Shown: positions 21,422 through 33,464 of the stretch, piece after piece
Layout: the number at the start of each line of letters is the position of its first letter
How positions within the stretch are numbered: position 1 is the first letter of the stretch
Source: Copromyces sp. CBS 386.78
Lineage: Eukaryota > Ascomycota > Sordariomycetes > Sordariales > Sordariaceae
Direction of reading: 5' to 3'
Assembly (NCBI GenBank): GCA_030685235.1
Contig: MU839222.1
Location: 46,822-110,821 of the forward strand
DNA length: 64,000 nt
Notes under the pieces: generated by a model
What the model saw: the letters and a program-made list of their open reading frames with translations, nothing else
Told to the model about the DNA's origin: nothing
The model's database searches: none
Made by a program: the position numbers and the translations under genes

Positions 21422-24329
21422 ATGAAGGTCCTCACCCGCCTTGGAGCGACTGCTCTGGCCGTGTCCATGTGTAAGTTGTCCTTCGACTTTCCCTTTGATG
21501 ACTGTTCGCATCATCTGACATTTGCAAACCCCAACAGACCTCCAGCAATGCTCTGCGCAGTACATCAACGAGCAGTATACTGACCCCGTCAACAAGATTA
21601 CCCTCAGCACCTGGAGACCGGACCCGGGTTCAAACTCCGAGGATGGAGGAGCGACCGCCTACGCTTTCGGCTTGGTTTTGCCCCCGGATGCTCTAACCGA
21701 GGATTCAAACGAGTACATCGGTCTCTTGGTACAGCGCCCTCCACCACTTCCTTGTCTTGACATAGATATCAGTACTAACATGACTGATAGCGTTGCGACA
21801 TTGGTGATGCCGCCAACCCCGGATGGTGCGGTGTCTCCCACGGCCAGTCGGGACAAATGACCCAGGCTTTGTTGCTCATGGCTTGGGCAAGCAATGGGCA
21901 AGTGTACACGTCGTTCCGTTATGCGTCCGGGTATAATGTGCCGGGACTCTACACCGGAAACGCCACCCTGACCCAGATCTCTGCGACTGTCAACTCGACC
22001 CAGTTCGAACTGATTTACCGCTGTCAAGATTGCCTCGCGTGGAACCAGGGAGGAAACAGGGGAAGCGTGTCGACCAGCAGTGGTCTCCTGATCTTGGGTC
22101 GCGCTGCTGCCAAGGGCAATCTCCAGAATCCGACTTGCCCAGACAAGGCCATTCCCGGCTTCCACGACAATGGATTCGGTCAATATGGAGCACCCCTTGA
22201 GAAGGTCCCGCACACCTCCTACGCAGCTTGGGCTGCCCTGGCCACGAAGACGACTACTGCCGACTGCTCTGGGTACGTTTGTTCCATGCGCTTTGTTTGT
22301 GTATAGCTACTAACGTGTGTTGAAACAGAGCATCCGACCCAGCACCCACTGGAACCGAGCCGCCAGCTGAGCCGACTTCGACAGCTGAGCCCGTTCCCGT
22401 TTGCACACCCGCCCCAAGCAAGACATACGACTACATCATCGTTGGTGCCGGCGCTGGTGGTATCCCCATTGCGGACAAGCTCAGCGAGGCCGGCAAGAGC
22501 GTGCTGTTGATCGAAAAGGGACCTCCCTCCACTGGAAGATGGAAGGGTACCTTGAAGCCTGGGTGGCTTCAGGGCACAAACTTGACTCGCTTCGACGTTC
22601 CTGGTCTTTGCAACCAGATTTGGGTTGACTCTGCCGGCATCGCCTGTACAGATACCGACCAAATGGCGGGATGTGTCCTGGGCGGAGGAACGGCTGTTAA
22701 TGCCGGCCTGTGGTGGAAGGTAAGATGCTCCGATTTCACTCACTGGGCAAGTCATCCACTGACCGTGAGCCATAGCCACACCCTCAGGATTGGGACTACA
22801 ACTTCCCCGAGGGCTGGAAGTCGAGAGATACTGTGCCGGCCACTAACCGTGTGTTTGGCCGCATTCCCGGAACTTGGCATCCCTCGCAAGACGGCAAACT
22901 GTACCGGCAAGAGGGCTTCAACGTCCTGGCCAGCGGGCTCAGAAAAAGTGGTTGGAAGGAAGTGATCCCCAACGAGGCATACAACCAGAAGAACCACACA
23001 TTTGGTCACAGCACCTTCATGTTTGCTAAGGGCGAACGAAGTGGTCCGTTGGCAACATACCTCGTCTCGGCGGCGGCCCGCAAGCAGTTCACTCTGTTGA
23101 CCAACGCTGCTGTGAGAAGGGCGGTCCGTAACGGAAGCCGTGTCACTGGTGTTGAGCTTGAATGCTTGGCAGATGGTGGTCTCAGCGGAACCATTAATGT
23201 GACCCCTAACACTGGCCGCGTTATCTTGGCTGCAGGCACATTTGGTTCCGCCAAGCTTCTCCTTCGAAGTAAGTTATCATGGCAAATACCATTGCATTGT
23301 GTGGCTTGTTTGCTGACCGGTACAACACAGGCGGTATCGGACCTACGGATCAGCTCGAGATTGTCAAGGAGTCGACGGATGGTCCGACATTCGTTGCTAA
23401 GGATCAGTGGATCAACCTTCCAGTTGGCTACAATCTCATGGATCATCTCAACACGGATCTCATTGTCACCCATCCTGATGTGGTCTTCTATGACTTCTAC
23501 GAGGCTTGGACTACGCCCAATGAAGGTGACAAGAGCGCCTATCTCCAGAACAGATCTGGTATCCTTGCACAGGCTGCTCCCAATATTGGTCCTTTGGTAC
23601 GTGGCATCAGGTTCAGTGTGCTCAATCTTGGTTTGCTAACAAGGGGCATTGCAGATGTGGAATGAACTTAAGGGCTCGGACAACATCGTTCGTACCCTGC
23701 AATGGACTGCTCGGGTGGAGGGTAGTGACCAGTACACTACCTCGAAGAACGCCATGACCCTTAGCCAGTATCTCGGAAGAGGTGTTGTTTCCAGAGGTCG
23801 GATGACCATTTCATCTGGTCTGGATACCAATGTGGCCGAGCACCCATATCTCCATAACGATGTCGACAAGCAGACGGTCATTCAAGGCATCAAGAACCTA
23901 CAGGCTGCGTTGAATGTCATCCCCAACATTTCCTGGGTCTTGCCTCCGCCGAACACGACGGTCGAATCATTCGTTAACAATGTGCGTTACACTTCACGCT
24001 CCATCGTTGCATATGTGATACTGACCAGTCGGTGGCTTCAGATGATCGTCTCACCCTCCAACCGTCGCGCAAACCATTGGATGGGAACTGCCAAGCTCGG
24101 CAAGGATGATGGCCGTACTGGAGGTAGCGCGGTCGTTGATTTGAACACCAAGGTGTACGGTACTGACAACCTCTTTGTTGTTGACGCCTCCATCTTCCCT
24201 GGCATGACCATCGGCAACCCGTCGGCAATGATCGTGATTGCCTCGGAGCATGCTGCGCAGAGAATCTTGGCCTTGAAGTCGGTACCATCTCTGCCTGGCG
24301 GCAAGGGCAAGGGCAAGTGGAGAAGATGA
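21422..24329 (+). CDS. cdh: cellobiose dehydrogenase (AA8 cytochrome plus AA3_1 dehydrogenase)
   Basis: Secreted flavocytochrome that oxidises cellobiose and passes electrons through its heme domain to LPMOs. Eight exons in one frame give 828 residues: 21422-21470, 21538-21728, 21791-22272, 22329-22719, 22776-23268, 23331-23596, 23655-23981 and 24042-24329. Residues 1-23 are a signal peptide ending in CSA. The cytochrome domain follows to about residue 235 (YAFGLVLPP, GWCGVSHGQSGQM, LIYRCQDC). A Thr/Pro-rich linker occupies about 241-270. The GMC flavoprotein starts with YDYIIVGAGAGG (FAD-binding Gly motif at about 280-285). The catalytic pair is His745 in RRANHWMG and Asn792 in IGNPSAM, 47 residues apart. 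It ends in a basic GGKGKGKWRR tail without CBM1, which suggests a class II enzyme lacking the cellulose-binding module. All splice sites are GT-AG. The gene looks intact, unlike the two AA9 genes nearby. Confidence 0.93.
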
Positions 24330-24644
24330 GGTGCGACAAGTAAGTTGAGCAAATGTCAGTGTAGTTGTAGGCAGCGTGTCGGTATTTGAGAACGGGATGT
24401 ATAATTAGCATATCTTGCCAAGTTTTGGGGCTCCAAGTTTAGCTACCAGTCAACAACCATACTTAAATCCAGTTCTCGTCTCAATATCTTTCATTCAGTT
24501 GGGGCTATTTCCCAGTGTCCAAGGCGAGTCGTTGCGATGGTGCTCTCATATGTATTGGTGATTTCAAGATGTGAATGGAAGGGTTATATTTATAAGGGCT
24601 GTTACGGCAAGTCCAATCATCAAGGAATGATTGATCAGCCGCTT

Positions 24645-24732
24645 GCCCGGCTAGCTCAATCGGTAGAGCGTGAGACTCTTAAGGAGTTCCTCCGTAATCT
24701 CAAGGTTGTGGGTTCGACCCCCACGTCGGGCT
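24645..24732 (+). tRNA. tRNA-Lys (CUU) with a 15-nt intron
   Basis: An 88-nt gene. The acceptor stem pairs GCCCGGC with GTCGGGC (one G:T), D-loop TAGCTCAATCGGTAGAGC, and T arm GTGGGTTCGACCCCCAC. The anticodon loop is CTCTTAA, anticodon CTT. An intron of 15 nt (24682-24696) sits in the usual place, one base 3' of the anticodon, leaving a 73-nt mature tRNA. It may share its 5' region with the CDH 3' end about 300 bp upstream. Confidence 0.93.
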
Positions 24733-25896
24733 CAATTCCCGTCGTTCCACATTTTTTTGCTCTTTTTCCCAGGCCGAGTTCTGTACCCCGAGGGTGCAGG
24801 AGACCAATATTTTTTTTAATTTGTTTTCTTTTCTTCCTTCTCTTCCCTAGATATTTTTGCGTTTTGCGTACCCAAGACGTTGTATATCGCTCTCCAGTGT
24901 TAAATTAAGTCCATGCGAAATTCTCGCCGTTGTGATTTTTCTGCTCGTGAAACCCAACGCGGATAGTCATGCGTGCTGTAATCGCAGCTTCCTCTCAAAT
25001 CTACTTCTAGGCGCTACTTTTGACATCTCATCCTGACAATATTGGAACCAAGGCGTTCAACTCTTCTCCTTTTTTTTTTTTTTTTTTTTTTTTTTTTCCA
25101 CAACTAAAAGGATCACAGTTATCGTCTGCAATGGGAAGTTTGAGTGTGTTCGCAAAGAAGCTTCAGATCAGTGCCGTGAAGATTGCTGAGGTTCCCAGAA
25201 CGCTGCAAGTCCGCCCGCGGGAGCACCCGACGATGGTGGGGCCTGAGTGTGCACTAACACTTAAAGCATGTCTTCTCAAAAGGCAAGGAAGCCTCTCTTC
25301 CACAAAACCAACGAAAAGGATGTGAAGAACTATCAGTATGAAAACTGCTTTGAATTTGGCTTCAAGACTTTAAAATCTTGCCTTCTTGTAACTTGGAACA
25401 TTGTGATATCGTCGCCGAGACGATCAGGTTGAAGCCTGGCATGTTAGGAACGCAGTGGACCAGGCTGTTAAGGGTCCTGCACCAAAATCACTGTCCAAGG
25501 ACCGCCCAAGATTGTTCATCTAACTTGACTGGTCCAAGTCATCATAACTTCGTTTCTTATTATCTATGCCAATGAAGTAAGCCACATCGATCAACAGGCA
25601 ACAGCCAAGACTTCAAAAAACAAAGCGTCGGTGCAAATGTGGCGAGGAGTGGCAGTGTCGTAAGCCCGAGCCGGGCAATGAGGGGTTCTCGGGTCGGATT
25701 GCGCCTCGCAACCGGGGAGGTACAGCCGGAGTAAGATGACATCTGACAACCGCCGGGAGGAAAATGCTTGACCATGACAGTACATGCCCCTGCCAAGCTA
25801 AGGTTTTCGGAGGAATGGGAGAGATATATAACCGCTTGGAATCCAGAAACCCCAGACTCACTCTAATTCACCGACCTACCCCGCATTCCCTCCACC
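24733..25896. other. intergenic region before the arrestin-like gene
   Basis: Contains a T-rich stretch after the tRNA, consistent with RNA polymerase III termination, a 28-base poly(T) run, and then the promoter of the arrestin-like gene. No coding signal is convincing. Confidence 0.5.
25070..25097. repeat. poly(T) homopolymer of 28 bases
   Basis: An uninterrupted run of T in intergenic DNA. It could be a simple microsatellite or the reverse-strand tail of an old retroposed sequence. No target duplication or adjoining element is visible, and its exact length may be a sequencing artefact. Confidence 0.8.
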
Positions 25897-27333
25897 ATGC
25901 CCCTGGCCGTCATCGAAGCAAGTCCGGACCTGGCGATAGAGCTTGACGTCCCTAACCGGGAATACAACCCGGGCGAGACCATCACGGGCCGCGTCCTCAG
26001 ACGAAGCCACGTCGTCTCGCCCGAGGCCCTCGTCAGCATCAAGTTCTACGGCCGCACCAAGGTGCGCGTCGACTACACCACCAACACCGGCAACGGCAGC
26101 CAGCACCACACGGTGCGCACGCGCTTCGACCTGCTCTCGGTCAACAACACCATCTTCAAGGGTCCCATCCACATCCCGCCAGACGGCAGCCGCACCGAAT
26201 CATGGCCGTTTTCCTTGTCCCTCCCCATGGGTCCCGTCAACCCCCAAGCCATTCGCGAGGGAGCGAAGAAGAAACAAAAATACTCCTTCCTCCCCATCGA
26301 CCCCCCCGAACAAATCACCTCGCACCCTTTGCCCTTCACCTTCTATACCAAAGTCGGCTCCTTTTGGGCCAACGGCATTGAGGCCTACGTCGAGTACGTC
26401 CTCCAAGCCGAGCTCTTCGAGCAGCACACCTCCCGCTTCAGCAGCTCGCCCTCAGCCAAGAAGACCGCCTCTGCCGTGTTGCCAGTAGCTCTCCGCCCAC
26501 TACCGATCCCGCCTCTGCTTCCACACGAGTGGTGCCTGAACCGCTGGCAGAAGCGCCAGGGCGTGCGCACGCAAAGGTTGATACCGGCGTTTGCGGAGAG
26601 CGAGGAGCTATCGTTTAAGCAGAAGACGCTGAAGCTGTTTCACTCGTCCAAGGTGCCCAAGTACTCGTTTGACGTGCTGGTCCTTTCGCCGGGGGTGATT
26701 CAGCTGGGGAGCGTTGATCCTGTGCCGTTTCGGGTGGCGGCCGTGCCGAAATTGGGTGCGGCAGACGAGACGAGCGAGGAGGTGAGGGAGCTGGAGAGGA
26801 GCCCGATGGTGAACGTGGTTAGCTTGAAGATGGTGGTTAAAGCCAGAACGGAGGTGAAAGCGGGCAGCTCGTGGGTTGCGGATCGGTTTACGGATCGGAC
26901 GGATAAGTTCTTTGAGTGGAGCTGGACGTGGAAGGAAGGGGAGGAGGGGATGGCGTTGCCGGTTTGGGATAGGAGGTTGGCCGCGGCTGCGGGTGCGGCT
27001 CCGGGTTTTGGGGACGAGAAGAAGAAGATGGCGGAAAAGGAGGGATTGGGAAGTGGAGGTGGAGAGATGAGCTCAGCTGCCGTTGGTAGTAGTCCTGAAG
27101 GTGAACCGCCGGCCCGAGATATTGGTGCTGAGCTGGGGTTGAGGTTTAACCCAATGGAGTTGGCATATAGAGGCGGTTCGGCCAAGATGAGTGCGATCCT
27201 CTACCCAGATTTCACAACATACAACATTCGGAGGACGCATGAGCTGAAGTGGGAGATGGTTTTATCGGTGGCGAAGGAGACTGTGAAGGTGTCGAATGGT
27301 CATCTTGTTAGGTTTGTGGCGCCTTGGACATGA
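25897..27333 (+). CDS. arrestin-domain protein
   Basis: A single-exon protein of 478 residues with the ATG in a good context (TCCACCATGC). Residues about 9-150 match the arrestin N-terminal fold: an opening LDVPNREYNPGETITGRVL strand pair, then HHTVRTRFDLL, PPDGSRTESWPFSL and YVEYVLQAELF, as in fungal arrestin-related and Vps26-like adaptors. The C-terminal half (about 240-470) would be the second arrestin sandwich, interrupted by a low-complexity loop at about 360-400 (DEKKKMAEKEG...). No PPxY motif for a Rsp5-type ubiquitin ligase is seen, so a role as a transporter-endocytosis adaptor is uncertain. Codon usage shifts from C-rich to G-rich third positions midway. The arrestin fold is likely; the exact role is unknown. 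Confidence 0.75.
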   Translation: MPLAVIEASPDLAIELDVPNREYNPGETITGRVLRRSHVVSPEALVSIKFYGRTKVRVDYTTNTGNGSQHHTVRTRFDLLSVNNTIFKGPIHIPPDGSRTESWPFSLSLPMGPVNPQAIREGAKKKQKYSFLPIDPPEQITSHPLPFTFYTKVGSFWANGIEAYVEYVLQAELFEQHTSRFSSSPSAKKTASAVLPVALRPLPIPPLLPHEWCLNRWQKRQGVRTQRLIPAFAESEELSFKQKTLKLFHSSKVPKYSFDVLVLSPGVIQLGSVDPVPFRVAAVPKLGAADETSEEVRELERSPMVNVVSLKMVVKARTEVKAGSSWVADRFTDRTDKFFEWSWTWKEGEEGMALPVWDRRLAAAAGAAPGFGDEKKKMAEKEGLGSGGGEMSSAAVGSSPEGEPPARDIGAELGLRFNPMELAYRGGSAKMSAILYPDFTTYNIRRTHELKWEMVLSVAKETVKVSNGHLVRFVAPWT

Positions 27334-27724
27334 TCCATCCAGCTCTACCAGTTAATTTGTTTTCAGTTTCGGGTTCATGCTTGGGCCCGGAAAAGGTGAG
27401 TGAGTCTTGAAATTGTTGGCGAGTGTATAGCATGGATAGTGTAGGATCACAGCAATCACCAAAATGATAGGACGGCAGGCACTCGCCGTTGATGCAAGCG
27501 AGGGGCTCAACAGAAGGCAAACTCGACAAATCGATAACGAGCTTCAATCACGGCTCAGAAAGATTGCCGCATTACTACCTTAGGTACTGTGCTCGGGTGG
27601 TCGCCTGCTGGGCCGCCGTGTGAGGAAGGAGCCATGGTGGCCAGTGTACTGTATCCCACGCAGTCGAGAATTCAACTTCTCCGCTTTCCTATCTGCTTCC
27701 AAATCTTTCCCTCTTCAATCGCAA
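27334..27724. other. intergenic region
   Basis: Holds the 3' UTR of the arrestin-like gene and a CT-rich stretch (about 27680-27720) that resembles a fungal 5' UTR for the doubtful gene downstream. Nothing else is seen. Confidence 0.45.
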
Positions 27725-28460
27725 AATGTCTTGGACATCGATAAAACTGCTCTCCTCCAGACGGCCTCTGCTTGGCACATGACACCATCAACAATGTTGG
27801 CCATGCGGTTCCGGCCTCTACGACGAAACGGGCGGGGCATGGAGCGGATGAGAACTTGAAGCACTGCCCTGGTAGCACGAAACAAGAGGAGATCGACGAT
27901 ACTCATGAATTCAACAAAATCCAGTTTCAATCTGGCATGAACGAGGCACGTCGTCTTTCTGAATTTCTTACGGAACTAGCGCCACTCCCGCGTGGTGGAT
28001 TCCATGTTTGGGACTTGAACCGAACTGTTTCTGCTGATAATCCAGCTAGAACTGTCACTCACATACTCGGATACCAACTCGGCCAGCGAGCTATTACAAG
28101 AGGGTGAACATCTTGGACAGAGCTTTGAGGATATTGTGGCTGAATGCCGAGCCAAAGTTGGCGTGGTGCAGACACTTTGTGATGGGGTAAGGCACTCTCT
28201 GCCCTCTCACCCTCCTGTCTTACCTCAACAACATCGCCAATGCTCTAGGCAAGACGTACTTCAACAGAAGACAGAGGCTAGTGGATGAAATGAGAGACGA
28301 CCCCAACTCGGAGTGGCACGAGCGCCGCCAGTGGTTCGAGGAGTTTCCACCGAACAGTGACCGCAAGAATCATTCGGAGTGGTGGATTGTGCGGTACCAG
28401 TTCTCGAAGTGGTTCAGGAGAAGAAAGGAGAAGAAGAAGGGTGAGGCGGGTCAACCGTGA
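27725..28460 (+). CDS. doubtful small hypothetical gene, possibly decayed
   Basis: I do not recognise this. A CT-rich leader precedes an ATG at 27725 (CAAAATGTCTTGG), but that frame stops after 18 codons. Coding-like sequence continues in other frames: a hydrophilic stretch around 27785-28000 (NEARRLSEFLTEL), another around 28030-28187 (SELLQEGEHLGQSFEDIV), and a basic, Trp-rich end at about 28254-28460 (RRQWFEEFPPNSDRKNHSE, then a Lys/Arg tail and TGA). A splice from GGG|GTAAGG at 28188 to the AG before ACGTACTTC keeps the last two in frame. Joining the first pieces needs a weak intron or a frameshift. It may be a small gene with several introns or a pseudogene. Confidence 0.3.
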
Positions 28461-31094
28461 GGGGAGACGCGGGGGATCATTCGCAGTCTCGACATTGAGA
28501 CGGACCTGCAGGGGATGGACTTTTCTTCAACACAGTTGCGGCTCACACCGGGACGGACCGTTGAGGAATCTGACGTTTGAGAATGATTTGTCTTTCTTCT
28601 GGGGTAGCAAGGTTTTGTTTTCCATCTTGAATCGTTGTTTGTCCCTTCGCATTCTCGGTTTTACTTGTGGTTATGAATCGAAAATCAGTGGTTTTCAAAG
28701 CAAACCTAGGGTTGCTCCAGCTGTTTGTCGTCTTCAACTCAAATATCTCAAATATAGTCTACTGTTCATGGCCAATGTCGTCCGCCGTTTGATCCCCGCA
28801 CCGGGCTGGACTGCTTCCCCGTAACGGTGCCCCCCAGCAGCAAAGAGATTGGCCAATTTCCCTAGCGCTTTGGTTACGCACTGCATAGACGCATGGATAA
28901 TTCCAAACCCCCTTCTCTCAGAGCAGCACTGTAGTTGAATGCCGTGTGTCGGAAACCGGATTAGGCCCCACTTCTCATCCGGACCGGTGCGGGTATCGGA
29001 AGCTCCACTCACGGATGTGTGGGTAATTTGTCTCGGGCCATTGGCGGGGTACATCGGTACCTTGCAGGCCACTTCCCTCCACCACTTAAAATCTGACGGC
29101 ATAGGTAGAGTGCCTTACTTGCAGCACTTCACCAACAACACAACTTCCTGGTCCCGACACCGCATTCCATCAGCAGCACAGCTGCACTCAACAGCACGCA
29201 TCAACACGACTTTCCCAATTCCATAACTGATCACCAACCGATTCCCCGGTAATTCCAAATATCGAAGCATCGGTCTGTTCGGGATTATGCGGAGCGGAGG
29301 AGGGGCCAAGTTGGTCAGTTGACCTGTCTCTCTCAACAATGCCGCCCTAATCTGATCATTGACTGGCTTGACTGATAAGCACATCATGGAGTCATTGAGT
29401 CGACAGAGCCCTTCACCGCCCTCCAATATCAAGTGTGGCCCTTCAGCTCTCATCTGATGTTGCCAATACGGCTAATCACATTCGGGCAGAGACCATATGC
29501 AAAGGGAAACCGGTGAAAGCACCAGGATCCCCCTCATTATTCAACAGAAGGAAAAAAAAGGCTGGCCGGTCTGTCCTGTGGGAAATGAAACGCCATACCG
29601 AGCGTGGACTGATTGAATGGCGAGAACATTGGCTAACCACACCCAGGAGGGTTGACAACCGGATCACACCCCTGGCTGTCGTCCGGTGGCTGTTTTAAGG
29701 CTCTGAGCCGCTGCATTCCGGCTCTCTTATACTTCGACAAAGGACCAATTGCGCCGAATACCAGCCCCGCGGGTCCTACCCATTCAGCTTCTGAAAGGTT
29801 TCTTGGGACACCCGTGGACTACGCCCCTAGCGAAGCCATAGCAAATGGTGATTACAACAGCAGGATGTAACTACGGGACCTCGCTAGCGTCGCTGCGGGC
29901 TTGCGGCTACGGCGTGTTTTCTCCGAGCGCTACACTCGCTTCATCAACGCCCTCAGCAGTTGGTGTGGGTAGCAGCTTGGCATAATGTGCTGAAGAATTC
30001 AATGCCGCTGACCAATGGTGGCAGCCGAATCCTTCCCTCCAACGTGGCAAAGCACCAACTGAAGGACGACACATCATTTTATACCGGCATGAGCACATCT
30101 GATCATGGAGAAATTTGAAAGAGTCTTCCATCGGCTCACCCGAGATTGCCCAACACCGAGCCCTTCTAGACCTCCCCGGCGCCTTGGACAGACTATCGTC
30201 GCACATTGACAATCCCATCTTACCCGTCAATGACGTCTCTTGCTCAACTGGATTTAATTGGGGACTGGCCTCTATCTCACCGCATCGAGACCTCTTTCCG
30301 TAAAATAGACTTCCGCTGATCGTGTGTCTTCTACTCCTCAATGTCACTTCGATCCCAACCAGTCCGCGGTGATTCTTTCCTCCTGACGGGTATGTCCTTG
30401 GGATCCACGGACCAGGCAGTGCACCTCAAAGGCTGCCAAAGATCCTTGGCATATCAGTCCTATCCCTTTCCTCCCTAGGCTGACCACCGAGCCAGGGAGT
30501 CACACTTCGCGTAACCAAGGAAGGATGCTTGCCGCACGACCAACACTCCGCTGAGAAGCAAGCCTTCATTTGGTCCTTCCTCACCGGCTTCGGTTAGCTC
30601 GCGCCCACAAACCCGACGGCCGCCCACATTCTATAAAGGACTATACAGCGAAATAGGCCATGCGCCGCTTCATGATAGGCTGGTGCCAGGTCATGGTGTC
30701 GCAAATCGTGCGGGTGTACGTGAGACCGGCGGGAGGCATCCGTAGCCCGCAGGATCTTGCATGTCCTCTGCTGCGTATCGTGATCAAGATGAGCCGATTG
30801 GATAGGTAAAGAGGGCGCATGCATGAGGGAAGCAATCACGATGGCTCATCAAACTTCCATTTGTGTTCCTGGACCTACGCTACACTTACTACAGTAGGCG
30901 ATCTTCACGATACACAGGTGTATCCCTTGCCGGGTGGGGATTACTGATATGCCTTCAGCTCGCTCATTCCCATGGTCACGATGCTTCGCTATCCAAAGCC
31001 CTGACGACGACAGCGGCTTTTCCAGCCGTTTCTTTGTTATCCGACTTGTTTATTAGCTTACCACCGACGTCGATGACCTCAATAGCTCTTCACA
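28461..31094. other. long intergenic region
   Basis: About 2.6 kb with only short overlapping open frames on both strands and no motif I can name. GC content is normal, so it is not a RIP island. The last few hundred bases should include the promoter of the beta-lactamase-like gene. Small exons of an unrecognised gene cannot be excluded. Confidence 0.45.
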
Positions 31095-33464
31095 ATGCGG
31101 TTTTTCCCACAAACATCCGGCCTTCTCGAGGAGGTGTTTGGTGAATGCATGGCTGCCACAAGCCTGGCTGTCTCACGAGTGCTTGGCTTCCGCCATGGAA
31201 CCACGGAGGTTGTTCACGAGCAAGTCATCGGAAAGAGGGATACCGGCATATGCCAACCAACGTCGGAAGTCTCTAGACGTCATCGACAAGACAGCATCTC
31301 CATACGGACTATCGACAACTCTTATTCACCCAAGGTATCAGCGACAAGCACTCTCATCGGTGACACCAATCATTCGACAACTTTTCCCAAGCAGCTCTCG
31401 TTGCCGTTGTCCGTGGAGGAGATCCTGACCCTTACTAAGCCAACTATCAAGAAGCTGTTTCAAGATGCCGGAAGTGTGGGTGCTTCTATAGGCGTCCTGC
31501 GCCATGGGCAACACCATTTCCTCAATGGGGGGGCCCAGGGCCTGGGGGTCTCCGTGCTTCCCGATCAGGATACGGTCCATCTTATCTCATCAATGTCGAA
31601 GCCAATCATTTCCACGGCAGTGGGCATTCTAATGGACGACTTTCCGAGGTATCAGCTCATGTTCGATACTCCGGTCTCAACAGTCCTGCCGGAACTCAAA
31701 GGCAGTCCCGGTATACTGAAGACGTACACCAATCAGGAGCTTACCATTGCCGACTTTTTGGACCTCCGCTCCTCCTTCCAGTGGATGACAAATCTATGGG
31801 AGATCCCCAATGGCGATATTCCATGGAAGACCCTAGACCCTGTCGTATCCCTACTACAGCATCTTCCAGCGAACGATACCTATACGTCTGACAAGGCCTT
31901 TGTCTACAACAGGAATTACTCGAACGAGTGTTTTGCCTTGTTAGCTGCCATTATCGAGAGGAAGACCGGGTATTCCTGGGCGGAATTTGTCACCAAAAAT
32001 GTTTTGGAGCCACTTGGGATGCACAACACATTCATCGGGTTGACAGAAATTGAGAGGAGCAACATGTCAAAGACCTTTGCCAAGTCGCATTCAGTCCAGG
32101 TGGCGGGAGTCATGCCGGAACTTCTGCAATGCGTGGACGCAGACGGACTAGTCTGCAGGAAAAAAGTTGCAGAATGGTTCGACAGACATTACAGCAACAT
32201 CCCACAATCCGTCGAGGTTCGACCATCACAAGCATCAAGCGCTGGCTCTGTAGGACCATCACCTCTTGCCGCGGCAGCAGGTGTCATGTCTACCACGTCC
32301 GATCTGCTCAAGTTCTACAGCAAAATCATGGATGTCTACAACCAAAGACGAGAGGAGCGGAATAGCAAACTTCTCCCATATCCGGATCACCTCAATACCC
32401 CTCTCGAGCGCGGCATAAACCATCTCTTCTCTCACATAGAGAGCAGAATTTTTCCTGACCCATCGAGCAGCACATGCACCTACTCCGGTGGTTGGAACAC
32501 CGTCACGGTGCCCATGACCTCCGAAGAGCGCAACGCTTCACCCAGACCACGATGGCCAGGGGCAGACGGTGACAATGCCAGAAGATTAGCGAGCGGTATC
32601 CAGAGCAAGATTCACGGCAACGATCTGGATTACTCCTTTTTCGTCACCAAGCCGGAAACCCAGCCTAACGTTACCGATATCAACACGAAAACCGAAAAGC
32701 CCCCACTCATCGACCCAAGCGAGAGCAAGAAACACCTCGCCCTCTACCACGGTGGTAACATGGTCGGCGCCACGTCCTTCTGTTGGCTACTCCCCGACCA
32801 TGAAACAGCCGTGGTGGTTCTTTGCAATACGCGAGGGTTCTTGCTCGATGCGGCGAATCTGAGCGGGATGTTGTTGGCCGAGTGTCTTTTCCTCGCCGAG
32901 TCAGATTCCCGGTCTGACACGGGATCTGTTGTTGCGGCTGTGAAGAGGGCTTGCGAGGACACGAAAAAGATGGCCAGGGCGATACAAATCGATTATCTGT
33001 ACGATCTGGCGAGGTACGAACACACCATTGCCTTACGGTTCCGTGAACAGGACCCAGCTTCAAACAGAAGAGATACAGCGGGCTTAGAAGGGAGGTACGA
33101 ACTCACACACAACGTCTTCATCACCATCACCGCAGAGCAACGGGGTTTGATATTGCGTCTATACGGTACCGGATACGGGTACTTACTCCGCGAACTGCGC
33201 CAAGAAAACATATCAAAGCCCAATGGGTTGCAGAAGACAATGACGTTCGCCCAGCCGATGGCGGAGCTAATACCCAGCGGAGTTGGTGGGACAAACAGGT
33301 TGAAGGTAGACGACTTTGTTGTGGTGTTCAAGCGCGGAAAGGTAGGAGGGGAGTGGGGGGGATTTGAATGGAATTTTGCGAGGGATAAGACGCCTAAGAA
33401 ACGACGAGGATATCGGGACACAAACCCGTACTTTTGGCGTCGGGTGAAGGAGGAAGGGGCTTAA
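31095..33464 (+). CDS. class C beta-lactamase-like serine hydrolase
   Basis: A single open frame of 789 residues of the beta-lactamase/transpeptidase-like (class C, Pfam Beta-lactamase) type, frequent in filamentous fungi, where members hydrolyse or transfer esters and amides and are not antibiotic resistance enzymes. The active-site SxxK is S166-M-S-K169 in HLISSMSKPI, and the YxN motif is Y275-S-N277 in YSNECFALL. The core covers about residues 110-450 and includes FLDLRSSFQW and PLGMHNTFIG. The third motif (HxG/KTG type) may be LYHGGNMVGATSF at about 555. The last 170 residues resemble the lipocalin-like tail seen in some members. No clear signal peptide is present, so the location is uncertain. 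A second ATG (MAATSLAVS) 18 codons downstream could be the real start. Confidence 0.75.
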   Translation: MRFFPQTSGLLEEVFGECMAATSLAVSRVLGFRHGTTEVVHEQVIGKRDTGICQPTSEVSRRHRQDSISIRTIDNSYSPKVSATSTLIGDTNHSTTFPKQLSLPLSVEEILTLTKPTIKKLFQDAGSVGASIGVLRHGQHHFLNGGAQGLGVSVLPDQDTVHLISSMSKPIISTAVGILMDDFPRYQLMFDTPVSTVLPELKGSPGILKTYTNQELTIADFLDLRSSFQWMTNLWEIPNGDIPWKTLDPVVSLLQHLPANDTYTSDKAFVYNRNYSNECFALLAAIIERKTGYSWAEFVTKNVLEPLGMHNTFIGLTEIERSNMSKTFAKSHSVQVAGVMPELLQCVDADGLVCRKKVAEWFDRHYSNIPQSVEVRPSQASSAGSVGPSPLAAAAGVMSTTSDLLKFYSKIMDVYNQRREERNSKLLPYPDHLNTPLERGINHLFSHIESRIFPDPSSSTCTYSGGWNTVTVPMTSEERNASPRPRWPGADGDNARRLASGIQSKIHGNDLDYSFFVTKPETQPNVTDINTKTEKPPLIDPSESKKHLALYHGGNMVGATSFCWLLPDHETAVVVLCNTRGFLLDAANLSGMLLAECLFLAESDSRSDTGSVVAAVKRACEDTKKMARAIQIDYLYDLARYEHTIALRFREQDPASNRRDTAGLEGRYELTHNVFITITAEQRGLILRLYGTGYGYLLRELRQENISKPNGLQKTMTFAQPMAELIPSGVGGTNRLKVDDFVVVFKRGKVGGEWGGFEWNFARDKTPKKRRGYRDTNPYFWRRVKEEGA

